From: Stachybotrys elegans
Lineage: Eukaryota; Ascomycota; Sordariomycetes; Hypocreales; Stachybotryaceae
Assembly (NCBI GenBank): GCA_020746835.1
Contig: JAGPNK010000001.1
Coordinates: forward strand, 5,518,001 to 5,582,000
Direction of reading: 5' to 3'
Length of the DNA stretch: 64,000 bases
Of this stretch, positions 20,384 to 34,152 are shown piece by piece (position 1 is the first letter of the stretch; each line of letters begins with the position of its first letter). Both the position numbers and the translations under genes were made by a program. The notes beneath the pieces are model-generated. The model searched no databases, was not told the DNA's origin, and saw only the letters and a list, made by a program, of their open reading frames with translations.

Positions 20384-23300
20384 TCCCAGGTCTGCGCGCC
20401 TAGCGAGGAGGTGCGATGGATCAGTGAGGCTTTGGCCTGGGTATAAAGAGGGATGTCGTCGGAAGACCCGGGTCGGATACGATCAGGATCGCTGGAAGAG
20501 GCGGGCTAATTCATAGGTGTAGGGAGTTGCAAGAGGCGGCGCCTGACCCGGCCAGAGGCTCAAGGAAGTCTGAACGGCGGTATGGTTAGTATGTAGTCGA
20601 AAGCTTGCGATGATTGAGTGGTTGCGAAAGGTTGAAATTGAAAGGTGATGGGTTGAGAAGGGTAAGAACGTTCGGATGTGGTCGAGAGGCGGCTGGGAGA
20701 GGCAGGAGGGACAGGAACAGGAACAGGAAAGCGGGATCGGAGGCGTTCGCTGCACAAAGGTGGTTTCACTGTGAGAGATGTCGTGTTGTGATATCGGGCC
20801 TGCCATTGAGAATCGTCCGGGGAATGAAATGCGCCGTACAAAGCGAACAGCGAAAAGACGTGCCGGATGAACAGGAACTTACAGGATGGAGCGGAGTCAA
20901 GTTCGCACCTGGCAAAGCACACGGGGGAAGGCTTGGGCAATATTCCAGCAACCAAGCAGACCGATCGTGACGCAGTGCAGCAGGTGTGACGCGGCTGGGC
21001 GGAATAGCACGGCCCAGACGTCGAAAACTGATTGGATTGGAATGGACGGAGGAGGGTGTCGTCGACGTCACCGGAGGGAAGGGAAGAAGAAGAATGTAGA
21101 GGAAAAAAGCAAGACAGCAATAAAATTAGGAGGAGTGAAACCGGGGGAGGGGCTGAGCTGTGCTGAGCTGGTTGATGAAGAGAGGCTCTCTAACCCGCGA
21201 CTACCGTCAATGAAGAGGTCGCAAATGCAGCTGGCGCAAAAGGGTTGAGGGTGAGATGAGAGAGATGGGGCCGAGTCCAGGAAGGCGGGAGGATGAAGAG
21301 AAGAGGAGAAGCGAGAGAGAAGAAAGGAGGAGGCTGTAGATATCTGTCTGCTCTGCCTAGGAGTTGATGGACCGTGGAGGAGTTGGTTTGGCGGACGAGG
21401 GAGAAGGAGAGTGTGCGGACGTGGGATCGGGGCGAGTAAGAGTATTGTAGTCTAGCGGTGGTGCTAGCAAAAAAGACTTAGCGGAGGCTTGGAAGCAAGC
21501 AAAAGCGCAAGGTGTAAGCTCAACGAATGCAAGTAGGCCAGACAAAGTTACCGGCACGGCATGAGGGTGTGGTGCTAGAGACGACAGGCCAAGAGGCTAG
21601 TGGCACCTAGCATGGGGGAGGGGGGGGCAAGAAAAACGACGGACAGAAAGTGGCTGCCGGGGTGAGACGAGAAGCAGAAGTAGGGGGTGTGGATGCGCAA
21701 GGGAGGGGGTGAAGATGTTGGACGCAACTCTGCGTGGGTAGCCTGGGACCGGAGCTTGGTGGAACCCATGGAAGGCTCGGCCAAGCAGCAGCAGCGGGAG
21801 CAGCGGGCAAGGGGAGAAGCGAGGATGAAGCAGGCAGTACGTCAGGAAAGATGATGATAAGGTCGGGCCCTGTGGAGGATGGAATCATGACAAGAATAAG
21901 AATAAAACTGAATAATCAACGATGGGGTAGCGCAAGCCTCAGCACGTTGGCATGACAAAAGAATAGACCGAGCCCAGTCCACGACGTGCAAACTCTACAG
22001 CAAGCCTCGCCACGGCCTAGTACATAGCCCCTGGAGGAGGTGCAGGACAGCGACGATCAATACTGTGAATAGGGCAACAGAGCCTAGCAAGGCCGGCAGC
22101 AAGCGCCTTGGGGGAGAGGGGAGAGAAGCTAGCGCTGCACGAGGGGAGGGGCGCCAGTATGCAGATTGCGAGAGTGCGTATGCAAAATGCGTGCGCGAGG
22201 GTTTGTGTGTGTGGCAGAAGGCGATGCGATTGTGGTTGGGAATGGCATGACGGCCGCGGATAATGGTGTGAGGCCAAGAGGAGGAGGCGAACCAGGCCCC
22301 AACCGAGGGGCAAAAGAGGGGACCGAGATGTACAGTACAAGAGATGGAAAGGCAACGGCCGGCCCATGCTTGGTGCTACTGCTGCAGGGAGAGTTGAGAA
22401 GGGAATAAGAACATGACAAGAAGAAAGAGGGTGCAATCGGCGGGGGGATCAGCATGAGGCAAGATGGATGAGATCAGATACGAGGAGGCAAATGCACAAA
22501 CATGCAGAGAGGAAAGAGATGTTGACGACAACCTACAGTCACGAAGGTCAAAGATGTGAAGCCTGCGTCTTGGCTGACAATGGTCAAAGGTTGCAGATTG
22601 GTGGTGGTGGTGGTAGTAGGATTGTGATTCGACGAGACGGGTGCAACCAACGGTTACTCGGAAGGTTGAGGGAGGGTGGTATCGGTAGGTGAGAAAGTGA
22701 TGGTGGTAACGGCGGTGGGGAGGCGATGTCGGCGTGTTATCTGTCGATCCGTGTGGCAGGGGGACTTGAGTCTTTTTATTTATCTAAACTGCTGAGAAGG
22801 GAACCAAAGAGTGTCCGGGAATAGAGAGCGTTCGGCGTCTGCGAAGGGTCGAGATGCAACTGGACGCCGGACCCGGAGGAGAGGGGGATAAGACAGGCGT
22901 TTCCATGCACGAGATGAGACAGTGAGGGTTGACAGCAGGTTGATGGTAACAGTAACCATACTCTAGTTTGACATGCTTTTTAATTGCAAGAGAAACGAAT
23001 GAGACAGATATAAGAGAAGAAGAACAAGAACGAGAAAAAAGAAAGAAGAAGAAGAACAAAAAAGAAAGAAAAAAGAAGGGCCTTGGCATGTAGAAAGCCA
23101 CGATTAAAATTTCACACATGCCGACAAGTGCCAGGCCGCCCGGTTTTTCTGGGCATATTTTTGGTCGCTCTGCAGACGATTTTTCTTGCCATTGCCTAGT
23201 CCTGCATGCCTGGAGCCTGGGCGTGCCTAAGCGAGGGAACAGAGAAGAAGGAATACGGACGCACGGGGCAAGAAGAAATGGGTGGGGGGAGGGGTGTGTG

Positions 23301-23635
23301 CGATGGTCTATCGGCAGACGATGGGAGAGAGGGATAGATGGAAAGAGAAAGAGGAAAAGAATTGTAAAAGATTCCATATCGTCAGCAGTGAAAAGAGTGT
23401 TTCACCTAACCCACAGTCTTGTCTCTGGCCCAGGATCTCCCCGGTTATGGTGAAGAAGAAGAGGAAGAGGAAGAAGAAAATACAGGACAAAGCGTGGTTC
23501 GCCGACGACAGCGAGCGGCCGGAAGCCGGCATTGCGGCATGTCTGGTTGAGAAGGCTCCTCTCATTATAAATTTTACTATTCCCTATCAGCCGGCCCATA
23601 TGAAAAAGAAAAAAGAAGAAAAATGATAGAGGTGG
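20384..23635. other. Long upstream region of GAC1-like gene, GA-rich on + strand
   Basis: About 3.2 kb without a protein gene. By eye it is persistently purine-rich on the + strand (for example 21245-21345, 22985-23085 and 23440-23480). Pyrimidine-rich leaders are normal for fungal promoters, so this polarity matches leftward transcription into the GAC1-like gene. It may hold a long 5' UTR with introns. Confidence 0.5.
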
Positions 23636-23671
23636 CAGCAATTAATAATTGTTAATAATTGTTAATATTGC
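23636..23671. repeat. AT-rich repeat at the strand-bias switch
   Basis: Two copies of a taataattgt unit inside an AT-only stretch, with near-inverted ends gcaattaat and ttaatattgc. It lies where the + strand changes from purine-rich to pyrimidine-rich. It could be a divergent promoter core or replication-origin-like element; the function is unknown. Confidence 0.5.
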
Positions 23672-23987
23672 ACCTACTTGCCCGGTTTGGCCTTGACAGA
23701 GCTGGTTGCTCACCGACCTGTCTCTGGCCGTTGACTGTGCACTATCTAGGTCCCATGCATGCATGCAGCCACACGCCCCTCCCCCCTCCCCCCGGTCTCG
23801 CCGGCGTTTATTGGCCCTGTCTCTGCCTCTTGGTCCTTTCGGTAGGTCGGTAGCGTGTTGCCAAGGTACCTGCAGGCGCCCAGAGGTATGGCGAGATACA
23901 TGCATGCAGGCAGCAAAAATACCTACTCAACATCACGCCACGCGAAGACCTACCCATCTCTTCCTACTCCTACTCTACTCATCCATC

Positions 23988-24092
23988 ATCATACATGCAT
24001 ACATACAAATACATACAAATACATACTACCTACATACAAATACATACAAATACACACATACATACAAATACACACATACATACAAATACGTA
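23988..24092 (+). repeat. Degenerate tandem repeat of atacatacaa-type units
   Basis: About ten imperfect copies of an 8-10-base unit such as acatacaaat, interrupted by tacc and cacacata variants. It is a simple-sequence repeat in the gene-poor region. Confidence 0.85.
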
Positions 24093-25658
24093 TGCCGTTG
24101 AGTCACTAGCCACCCTCTGAAACCCGCGCCTACGGGCTAGCGGAGTCGCCTGTAACCCCCACTGTAGTGCCAGTGCTGTGCAGTGCTGTGCAGTGGCAGT
24201 TGAAGAACCTTGCCCGGCTGCCGGTACGTACCTACCTTATCGGCCGCCTCCACTTTGCGTCCTGCGAGCGAGTGGGGTCCGCCTGTCTTACTCATCTCGC
24301 CAAACCAACCAAAGAGCCCTTCAACAAAAAGGTGCACAAATAAATTTTTCATGGCTCTAGGGTTTATCAGCATCACCAAAAAGTCAATGACGTCGGTTTC
24401 CACCATCGCATGCCATGCACACGCTTGCTTGCACGCCCAGGTGCATACTCGATTCTTCACGATAAAGAAAATAAAAATAAACCAGGCATGACGTTGAGAT
24501 CCCCTATCGTGTATATCAACCCCCGTCCCCTGAACTCTTTTCCTTTCATTTCACCTTTTGATTTCTTTCAGCCAAGACTTCAGCAACCAAAAGGCCCTCC
24601 GGCTTCCATCTCATCGCGATTCATGTCTCGTCGGGACCGGGGCTGCCTCCAAGTTGGCAGCCTCTCACGTCCATTGCCGGGAACCGCGTGGCAGCCCTCT
24701 CGGGCGCAGCGGAAGCGAAGTCTGCTTGGCCCCGGATTACAATTTCTTGACATAGGCCTTGTCCCTGCACGACATTTATTTCATTTCTTGGTCATGGGGT
24801 CTCGGTTTCTTCATGACGAATATTCACCGTCAGCGTCAGCCAAAACCGTCCCGCCTGCGCCGTGGCAGCCTTGGTGTCTGCCCTCGATTGCCTCACGCCG
24901 ACGACGCCAAGAGAGGCAAATCGTGACGACAAGCCAAAGTCACTCAAATTCAATCGACTCCCTGGCCTGCCCCAACACTTCATCGGCCGAGGAGATGAGG
25001 AAAACGTACAAGCCATGACTAAACATGGCCGAGAGCAAGCCACCGTACGATAAACCGGCAGGGAGCAGCCCCCCAAGCACCCCTTGCCCTTGTCGGGGAA
25101 AAAAGGTTTAGTTGCTAGTGATAAGCACAAGCACGGACTCCCCGTTCAGTCGAGCCCAGCGCTAGCTCGATGCTCTGCTTGGATCGACTGATGGGATGGA
25201 TGGATTTGGCCTGGATCGAGGGCCTCAAGCAGCCGAAGTGGACCAACCCACGCCCCCGGCTCGGCCACGGATTCGCTCACCAGAGTCCACCGGGGGCCGC
25301 CGGCTTTCCCTCCAAGCCTCTGTCAGCCTCTTTTTTTTTTTCTTGCTTGCTTGCTGCTGGCTTAGATCGTTGTGATTCGCGTCTGTGTGTCCCCTGACCC
25401 CTGACCCCAACCCATACGCCGCATCGAGTAAGAACACACAGACGGACACTGACGAAAAAACGAGACAGCCGCAACGGTTCGTTTCAGGTCTTCTCATTCG
25501 TCCTCGTTTTGGGGTTTTTTGTTTTTGTTGCTTTTTTTTCTGTCTGTGCCTTGGAACAAACCCTGCCCCCCCGTTATCAATTTTCTTACTCTCGCTTCAT
25601 CCTCCTCCAAGGTAACCTTTCGCCGTGCAGCATAAGCATCGTCATCATCAAGCCGACA

Positions 25659-25681
25659 GCCAGACAGACAGACAGACAGAC
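25659..25681 (+). repeat. (agac)n microsatellite
   Basis: Five to six uninterrupted cagacaga-phase copies in the gene-poor region. Confidence 0.8.
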
Positions 25682-28600
25682 TAAAAGAAAGGACAGAAAA
25701 AAGGGCCGGGTGGGAACACATGGGCGCGCCAGTGTCAGCCGCCCCTAGCATACCTACGCAGTAGCATTCCTCTTCTTAAATGTCTCTCTCTAGGACGTCT
25801 GCAAAACCCACCTCTGGGGGCCGTTCTATTCCGCCTTGAGGAATCGTAGTCGGCTCTAGATGCATTCCCTGTCCACGCCAGAGCTTCTTTTCATAGTACG
25901 ACGCACCGCCGATGAAGGCCCACAGCCCATCGGCCGTCGCTACTGCTGCTCTGTTTCGCCTCCCCTTTCAGCTGCGCGTAATCTACCCACGAGGCATCCA
26001 CTCGGCTGTTACCATTACCAACGTTTTACTCCCTTGAACATTCTATCTCGCCTGTAGTAGCGACCGTCCCGTCCGCAGCCCATAGTCGGCCCCGCAAGGG
26101 GGGGCTCTCTTCCTTCTCCTGGCGGGCGTGATTGCAGCAAAGACCCGTTGGTTGGCTAGGGCGCTCATCATCATTCAGAACCCACTGCGCGCCTGCGCGG
26201 AGAGCGGGAAGGGGGCACAGGCTCGGCAAGACAGCTGTTTACGTCTACGGGCATCCACTCCAACAACGACCAACGACGAGTCCGGGTCGTGATGGTGTTG
26301 TTGTCGATACAACCCTGAATCTTGTCTCAGCTATCCGTAAACCGGCACAAGTCCAGTTCAAGGAAGGGGGGGAGTGCAGCACTTCAGCCTTTCCAGCTGC
26401 ATGTCATTTCATCTACAACGGTCTTCGCTACCGTGGATTGACCGCCTCGGTGGGTGTGAACCCCTCCTTTCTCCCATGATTGTCGCCCATGCAAGCAGCC
26501 CTCTCCCAATCCTGTGAGACGTCCTTCAGACACCGGAATTGTGATGCATCATTTTGCGCGGGCGGCTATTCAACCCAATCCCACCCACCTCCCTCACTAC
26601 ATGCTATCAAATCCGCACACACACTCGCAGCATCCCTTCTCACCGGTTCATTTGCATCTAGATAGAGCCGCGCAATGCCGCTGTCACGAGGCCCGCGCCC
26701 AAGCACCCAGTCGTATCTGTCTGTCCACCGCCAGTTCACATCTGCTACGCTGTCTATCCATCCATCCATCATCTCTCGGCACCCCTTCCCACACCCAACT
26801 ACATACCGAAGCGGGGGAAGCAGAAAGGGTCTATGTCTGCTTTCTCTTCAAGATGCTACTGTAGCAGCGCCATCAGCATTAAGCGACCGGTGTAGTAGTG
26901 CTGCCCATCACTGCTCCTCTATCCTGTTTTCCCATGATCAACCTGCAGCAAGCCTCGTCATCCCATCAAAAGGACCAATGAAGCCGTCCCCTTTCCCCCC
27001 CTGAAGCCAACAGTCGGTGCCTGACCTGACTCGAAAGGAGTTGCCGCAGTTCGTTCCAGACCACCACCTCTATTATGCTGCTGGAGGCACAACCGCAGAT
27101 CCTCATTGCCGCGTTGCAGGGCAGATCTCGTCACAGACCACTGCTTAGGCTACCTGAACAATGCCATGATGATCCCCCGCCTCGTTGATCCTCCCCCTCC
27201 CCCCTTTGCTTGCTTCTCCGGAGCGGAAGAGGGGCGCCCAAGGTGCTACTGCCTGCCGGTTCGTGAGACGTGGCGCCTTGCTTGTCAGACCAAACCACTG
27301 CCGCCCTGCTCTTTGCCTTCGTCCTTGACGGTATCTAGATTAGCTCTGCTACCTAGCACGGGTGGGCGCGGCACGGTTCGATGGGAAGTGTCCATCGATT
27401 GCAACCATCCCTTTTCCCTTTCCCAAATGTTGTATCCTTAATGCTGGCAAAATATCCCGACCCAGCCACCACCCCCCCATTCCAGCCATCCATCACGAAT
27501 CACAAAGGCCATGCTCCTCCTTGCGCTTCATACTGCATAGTGCACTACTGGTTCACCTCCTCAACGCGCTTGCGGCATATTCCACCGTCCCTCTGCTGGA
27601 GGACCCATGCAAATCACCTCAAATGTCCCTCTAGACGCCACAAAGGAGAAAGATGCTCTTCTCTGCTTCCAATGCCACTACCAATGCCACCTTTCCCAGG
27701 GGCCGCGTCGTTCAAATCTCGATGACATACAATCGTGCGCTACGCAAGCCCGTCTCTGATTCGTCGCCCTCACTCTGCACACCCTCCCTCCCTCTCGTGG
27801 CCCCCCCTGTCTCTCTTGAACCCCCCCTGGTTCCCAATCTATGGTGCCGCCAAGGATAAGGTGGAGGATGAGGGAGAGGTGGGCCGTTTGGGTCTCTGGG
27901 CGGCGCTCGGCAGGCGTACCTAGCACTCACTATGTATCGTATTGCTGCGGCTTCAACACCACAATTGCTGCGCATTCATGTCATGTTTATGTCTTGCTGC
28001 AGCTTCCCCCCCTCCTCCCTCCTCCACATCGATGCAAGTATATGGTAATTAGTTGTCTCTTTGCCACGGCGGCGGCCCTTATCCTCGGGGCATTGCGTAA
28101 GATTGCCACTGGCTCCGATGCCGCGCAGCACATCCAGGCATGCTTCTGCAGCTCATTGGGATTGGTTGGTCCGCCAAGTAGATAGCGACCCATGCATTAT
28201 GCATGTCTTGTCCGTTCAAGAATCCGATGTCACCACCCCTTGGGCCATGCAAAGGCACATCCTCCTTGGTGGTCCGATCCAGTATCCGTATCCCATACTC
28301 GGTCCCAGACTCGGTCCGCGCTTGTCCTTTTCTTACTCCGTCAGGTCCGTCCGTCCCATCTGCTGGGTGCTTCCTTCGGCCGCCGCCACTGGCGCTGTGA
28401 TCCCAAATCCCAAATCCTTCTATGTACTGCAGCCACTGTCCACCGCCCACTGTCACTGTCCACCGTCCACCAGTTCAGCCACCCCCAGGTCATTACAGCC
28501 AGATTGGTAAATGCAAGGCGCCAGCTTGGTCCTGGTGGGAAGCCAAACATAAAAATGAACATGTGTGCTATACTTGCTTCTGCATCGAGACACGCCATGG

Positions 28601-31600
28601 CACTCTGCAACAAACAAGCGAGCACTAGCTCGAGTCTCGTCTCTGCCGAGCTGTCCTGCCTCCCCCTCAATCAAGCTCTTGCGCATACCAAGGCCCCGTT
28701 TCCCCAGACCGAGAGGCATCTCATACTTTTACCTCGCAGCTGCGGGGAAACCTAGTGGATGGGATACGGGGTTCGAACGGAGTAGATGGGTTTCGTTTGT
28801 TTCGGTCAGGCCACTGACTGCGAGGGCCGTTGGCATCGTGTGGAAACGGACCTGTGTCAGGGAAGTGAAGAGATATGGAGATGATACAGAGGACCAGCGG
28901 GGAGACTCCATCAAACAACCTGGCCCCCGTCGAGCCATAACAGACGGAAGCCGTGCTTGCCGTCTCTACTCTACTCCGAACACCCCCGCCGAGCCCAGAT
29001 TGCCAGTCCACATATTTGACTTTTTTGTCCGATTGTCGAAATCTGCCGTGGTACTGCCATCTCCCGGCATACACAGCGTCCTTCAGAGGAGCTGGAGCAA
29101 CTGGGCGCTACCTTGCGTCCTCTCATCCTCGAGTGTGAGTCGGTGAAGGTACGTGTTCATGCAAGACCAGTAGCGAGACGTGACCTGTCTCTTTACACGA
29201 TGAAACAGGAAATTCTCACTTGAACCCTTTCAAAAAGGACCCTTCGTACAGCAGCCACACACACACACACCACCTTCATACCACCAAAATTCTGCAAGGC
29301 AATCAATTAATCAACCGACATGATGCTGGGGTTTGGTGGCGAGGTTGGCCCCGGCCCCTACACTTGAGCCCCGAGCCGTTGATAGCATCCTGACAACCTG
29401 CTGCAAGTTGATAGATAGCTTGTATAGCCATCTGCCTCTTGCATGAGGGCTCGGCCAATCAGCTCTCCTCCTCGAGAGTATATGCCCCCCCTCTCGTCTG
29501 CTATAGCTCTGTAGTTCCTCTCACCGACTCCATCGGTGGTGTGGCCATTCCTGGCCTGGCCCTCTCTGTGTGCCATCTCATCTCCACCGCCGATGGGTTG
29601 CGTCTCGTCCTTGCAGAAAACCTCGTCGTCCAATCATGCTGTGCGCCTGCTAAGGTGGCTGACTGGTGCAACAACCACCCTTCTGCTGTAACCACACAAA
29701 CCATCTCCTTCCAGAAAGCGTGCAGAGAGGGGCTTTGGCCCTGACCTGGCGCTGTCCTGTCGCCTTCAGCTCCCCTCGTCGTGTGGATTTTCGTGCGCGC
29801 ACACTGATACTCGAATTCATCACTAGGCAGCTAATGAGCCGAAGTATCCTAGGTTCAATGTGGCTGTTGCTAGTCGCCCCGGTCGTTGCGCCATATCCTT
29901 TGCCATGCAGCTTCTGCCCCGGACGTCTGGTCGGGGCTCTCCCTCGCGTGTCACATTTGCTCCTGTGAACAAGTGAAGCAAACGCAAAGCCCACCTCTCC
30001 CCCCCTCCCCCTCCTCACTCTACCTGGAGTCGTGGCTGTCGCGGCTTTTCATCCCATGGTGACCAGGAATGGAGTCGTGGTGGCCACCCTCAGCAGTGCG
30101 GGCGTGGCTGACATCTAATATCCCGCCAGCGAGGCTGTCTAGAGAGTCAATGGCCGGTCCATGTTGGTGGAGGAGTGTGCATTCACATAATTGTAAGCCA
30201 TCTCAGTTTAAATGCCGCGATGACGACAGCCGCCCGTAACTATGCTTTCCTCCTCCCTTTCACGGCTCAACACCACCACCATCACCGCAACCAACACCGC
30301 CGACATCAACACCCGGTGCTGGCACAAGGGTGTTCCTAAATGGGCTCTCTCCTTGGGCTTCGAGGTTCCACCAGCGGCCTCTGCGATGCAGAGCTGGATG
30401 AATGCTACGAGACAATCTGTGAAAGGCCCAGCTGCAGCTTCTCTCACATGTGCAGTTTGTGCCACCTCCACACTCACGGGCTCGAGACACTCACTCTCCT
30501 ACATCGAGAAGCTGGTGCTGAGCTACACCATTCGTCTTCCTTTACGCCAAAGGACCCTTGGATCGCCGGAGCAGATTTTGAGGGGCTTGCCTCAACACCA
30601 AGAGCGCAACGGTCATGGTAAGGGTCCTCGGGATCTTGAATTGGCCATGGTAAAAGTAGATGATACAGCCATCTCGTGTTTCCCGTTGCCGCTGCCGTTT
30701 GACCGGTGTGAGAGTGAAGCCCCAGTCGTTCCAGAGTTCCTTCACACCCTCTTTCCTCGCAACCTCCCACCAACCTCTCTCTCTCCGTGATAACGAACTC
30801 GCCATCCAAAGGTGGATTGGCCAGAAAGCACAGCCAGCTCCCCGCTGATCGGCATCCCTGCCCTCTCATTACGGTTAGAGGCGATTCAGGATTTCCTCAA
30901 GGATGGGGCACGATCGACTGGGAGCTGCGGCAGGCAGGCAGGTCTCCAGCACAGAAACCCAAGCGAAATAATAAAATACATTTTAAAAATAAAACAATAA
31001 AAAACGCCCACACCCAGACGGACAAACCCAGCCAGGCAGAACGGTCCCGTTTCACTCGTCCCATTGGGACCGGTGCGTGATTCACCCTGGCTTGTCTGGC
31101 TTCGCTTCTGCTGCATGTAATTCCCGCCTACATGTCCTTCGCATGACGCCTCCCTCACTGTCCAAGCACTATGACGTTGGTGCTCGCCCCCTCTCGTCGC
31201 CCCTGTCCAATAATTTCCTTCTCTTCTCTTGACTAGGCCGCACTCTAAGTCAGCAGCAGCCAGCCCATGCGGGATGGAATGCGAGGCGAGGCAAGGCAAG
31301 GCAGTGTGGGTATGTAACAAAAGAGCAACGCATTCTGGGTCCAGCCCGTCCCACTGACCAAGCGGTAGTGATGGATGGGTATGGGTAGGTAGAGCGCAGC
31401 ACAATCAGTGTAGATCGCTGCCGTCAAACAGGCATGGAAGCTTCTTGGACGGCGGCGCCAATGCCCAAGCTTTTCGTGCCGGTCTAGCTATGTGGTTTCT
31501 CTTGACTGGCCGAACCACGCATTAGCCTCACAATATCTTGTTTCTTCCATCTTTTCCTTCTCTTTCTCCCTCTCTATCTCTTTCTCTGTCTCTTTCTCTT

Positions 31601-34152
31601 TCAATCCCCGTCCCAGCCGCACTTAGCACCCTGTCTCTCGGAGCGCCGTTTTATTAGACGCGACGGCACTATGACGTAGCCTGCAGTTTCACTCGCATCG
31701 CTGGCATCGGGTCTTTTGGCGTGTGATCGTGGTTCTTTGGCTGAGACCCATAGACGACCGTTACGGGGGTGTCCCATTGGGGGAGGCAGAACGCTCCCTC
31801 CTATCGCTTCCTACCGCTTCGCTGCACGGCCTTGGCCATTCCCTGCCGTTCTAAATGGACAGGGCTCCCTCCCAGATGGATGTTGTGCGTGCCCTCGCTG
31901 CTTGCTGCATGTCCCTCCCCCGTTTCTGCGACGAGGGGAGTTAGCACCTCGTCTGTTGGCTGCTTGGCGTCGGCCGTCCTGCCACCGTTTCGGCAGGCCT
32001 GTCTCATCCCATCAAAGACGCTCCGTTGTACTCCTTGTGGATCGATGGTGGGATGGTGGTTCTGAATAGCTTCGACCTGGTCCCCTCTGGTCTTGATAGC
32101 TGCTGTACCGTGGAGGCAGACGCCCCCATGGGAGGGAAAATCCCGCGCCCGCCTTACCTCTCATTGGCTATGCGGACGAGGCATATTTTTTGGGTCGGAG
32201 ATGCTGTCAAGCTTTCACTTCTGGGATACGACGTAGATCTGCCGTCCTTGTCACAAGAAAGATAAAGATCGTCGCTCAGACATCCCACGGCCTGCCACGG
32301 CTCATGTCCTTCCAGAGGCCCGCGCCCGTCGGCGCCGCGAGGCGTGGGATTCGGACCAGGAGGAGCATGTCCGTATATGAAAATGAAATGAAAATCAAGG
32401 TCATGGGATCGGCCTCACACCTCGCTGCTCTGGGAGCGGAGCCGAAACATGCATGCGAGTGAGATTCTGCAGCGCGCGTGACTCTAGAAAGATGAGAGAA
32501 CAGCGACCGGTCTCACGGAATGGAGTAGGAAGCATGGCGTTTTCGGCATGTGCTGACACAGGCCATCACACCGTAACTTTGAGGTATGCTGGTCTCATCT
32601 GTATCCGAGACGGGCAAACGTGTCTTGGAGTGTCTCACTTGGGCAACGGCATGTTGGCCGCATTCCCATGAGGGCATCACGGACTGATGAGCGGGAAGAG
32701 GCAGATGCAGCGCTTTCCATGATGACAATAGTAGTCAGAGGGCTTGATTCAAGTTTGATCACGACTGTCGTGGTTAGGATGAATGAAGCCGCTGTTCTCC
32801 CCGATATAGAAGCATGGGACGTCCCGAGTATCGAGATAGAGGCTATAGAGCGTTCGCAAGACGTAAGCATTTGTTCAACAAAGCAGTTCATACACGATGA
32901 TCAAGCAATGAAGGCTTCTAGCATTAGTGACTCGATGGAAATCACATCCTCATACTCTGTCAGCTGTACGTTGTACATTGCAGTGGTTTTGCTCGGTCCT
33001 TTGCAAGACGGTAATTTTCCCCAACCATTGCTTGGTCATTGCCAGCAAGCCGTAAGCCATTGTTGACCAGTAAGCTCAAACAATGCTCTCTATCGCGATG
33101 TATTGCCACGCGAGGTAAAAGATTGACCCGATACACCACATGAATGACCACAACTCTGGTCAACCGATGCATTGTGTCACTGGCCATAGGGTAGGTCCAT
33201 GTCACGATGAAAGGTTCTGGATGCTCACGAACTTCTGTGCCCCAACACGGATCGAGATTGTACGCTCAGATAAGACACGACACTGCAGTCTGGGATGCTG
33301 GTATATCGTACAGCAGCCAGTTATACTTGACTTGAGCCATATCGACTTAAGTCTGATGGTGAATGGCTCACAGAGTATAGGTCAACTCAGTAAGATGCTG
33401 GATTCATCGCCAACAGGCTGCTGAAGATGAAAGTCGCTGGTGATACGACATCTAGAGCTCGTTCTTGTGATGCATCACTGATATTGCCATCATCGCCCAC
33501 AAGATAAACACAAGTGCTGGTATGTATGAAGCCAGTGTCTAGAAGTTGCATATGTCGCCATCACGATCGACGACCTCTGCGCAGCAGCGCCGCAACACCA
33601 ACGAAAACTGAATAGTCCATGACGCACCACCCCCGTCTTCCGTGCGACGTTACAAGCTTACAGGCGAAGGCGCTATACGAGGGTCTTCTTCGGTCGTCAG
33701 CGTTCACGATTCATCTGCGGGGAACACGGAGTCACGATGACACGGCAAGGCGATGGGTGCAAGACATGGGCCAAATAATTTGATTGATCAACTGATGGCT
33801 AATTTGTGTATGCTGCGTATGCATATCATAGAAAGACAAGCGAATGAGGAGCTTTACGTTGTGCCAGTATGGCCGCCCATCGTCGTCGCGAGAGGCTCCA
33901 GCACAGCATCCATCCGGTCGGTATACTTTTCGTGTCGTCGAAACAAGACAAAACGGCACGCATCCCAGATCACAACCACGCTGACAGTCTTCAAGCACGT
34001 CGCCGGACAGGCACCACATCACTCAGGGTCGCGTCACGCGAGACCATACTGGCAACCCCGAAAGGCCCCGGGTATCTGAACAAATTCTAACCACCGCATA
34101 CAGCATCGTTTACGCAGCCCTGTGCAATCGATCCACACCGGACACTGCCCAT

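Larger units (their letters stand above)
23672..34152. other. Gene-poor 10.5-kb region, pyrimidine-rich on + strand to about 31.6 kb
   Basis: No open frame in this stretch looks protein-like; the longest are under 200 codons and have low-complexity or random composition. Long T/C tracts recur (about 25310-25345, 27000, 27190, 27780-27835, 28005-28025, 29990-30020, 31545-31620). No tRNA B-box, rRNA or transposase remnant was recognised. The polarity suggests a rightward non-coding transcript or an extended regulatory region; from about 32.4 to 34.1 kb the bias fades. Confidence 0.5.

Noticed and set aside
28765..28785. tRNA B-box-like ggggttcgaacgg
   Set aside because: No matching A-box or cloverleaf could be built upstream.
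30242..30790. 182-codon frame in the gene-poor region
   Set aside because: No domain, random-like composition, and no neighbouring splice-joined extension found.
20384..34152. RIP-mutated transposon graveyard as explanation of the gene-poor region
   Set aside because: The region is not AT-rich and no transposase or reverse-transcriptase fragments were recognised.
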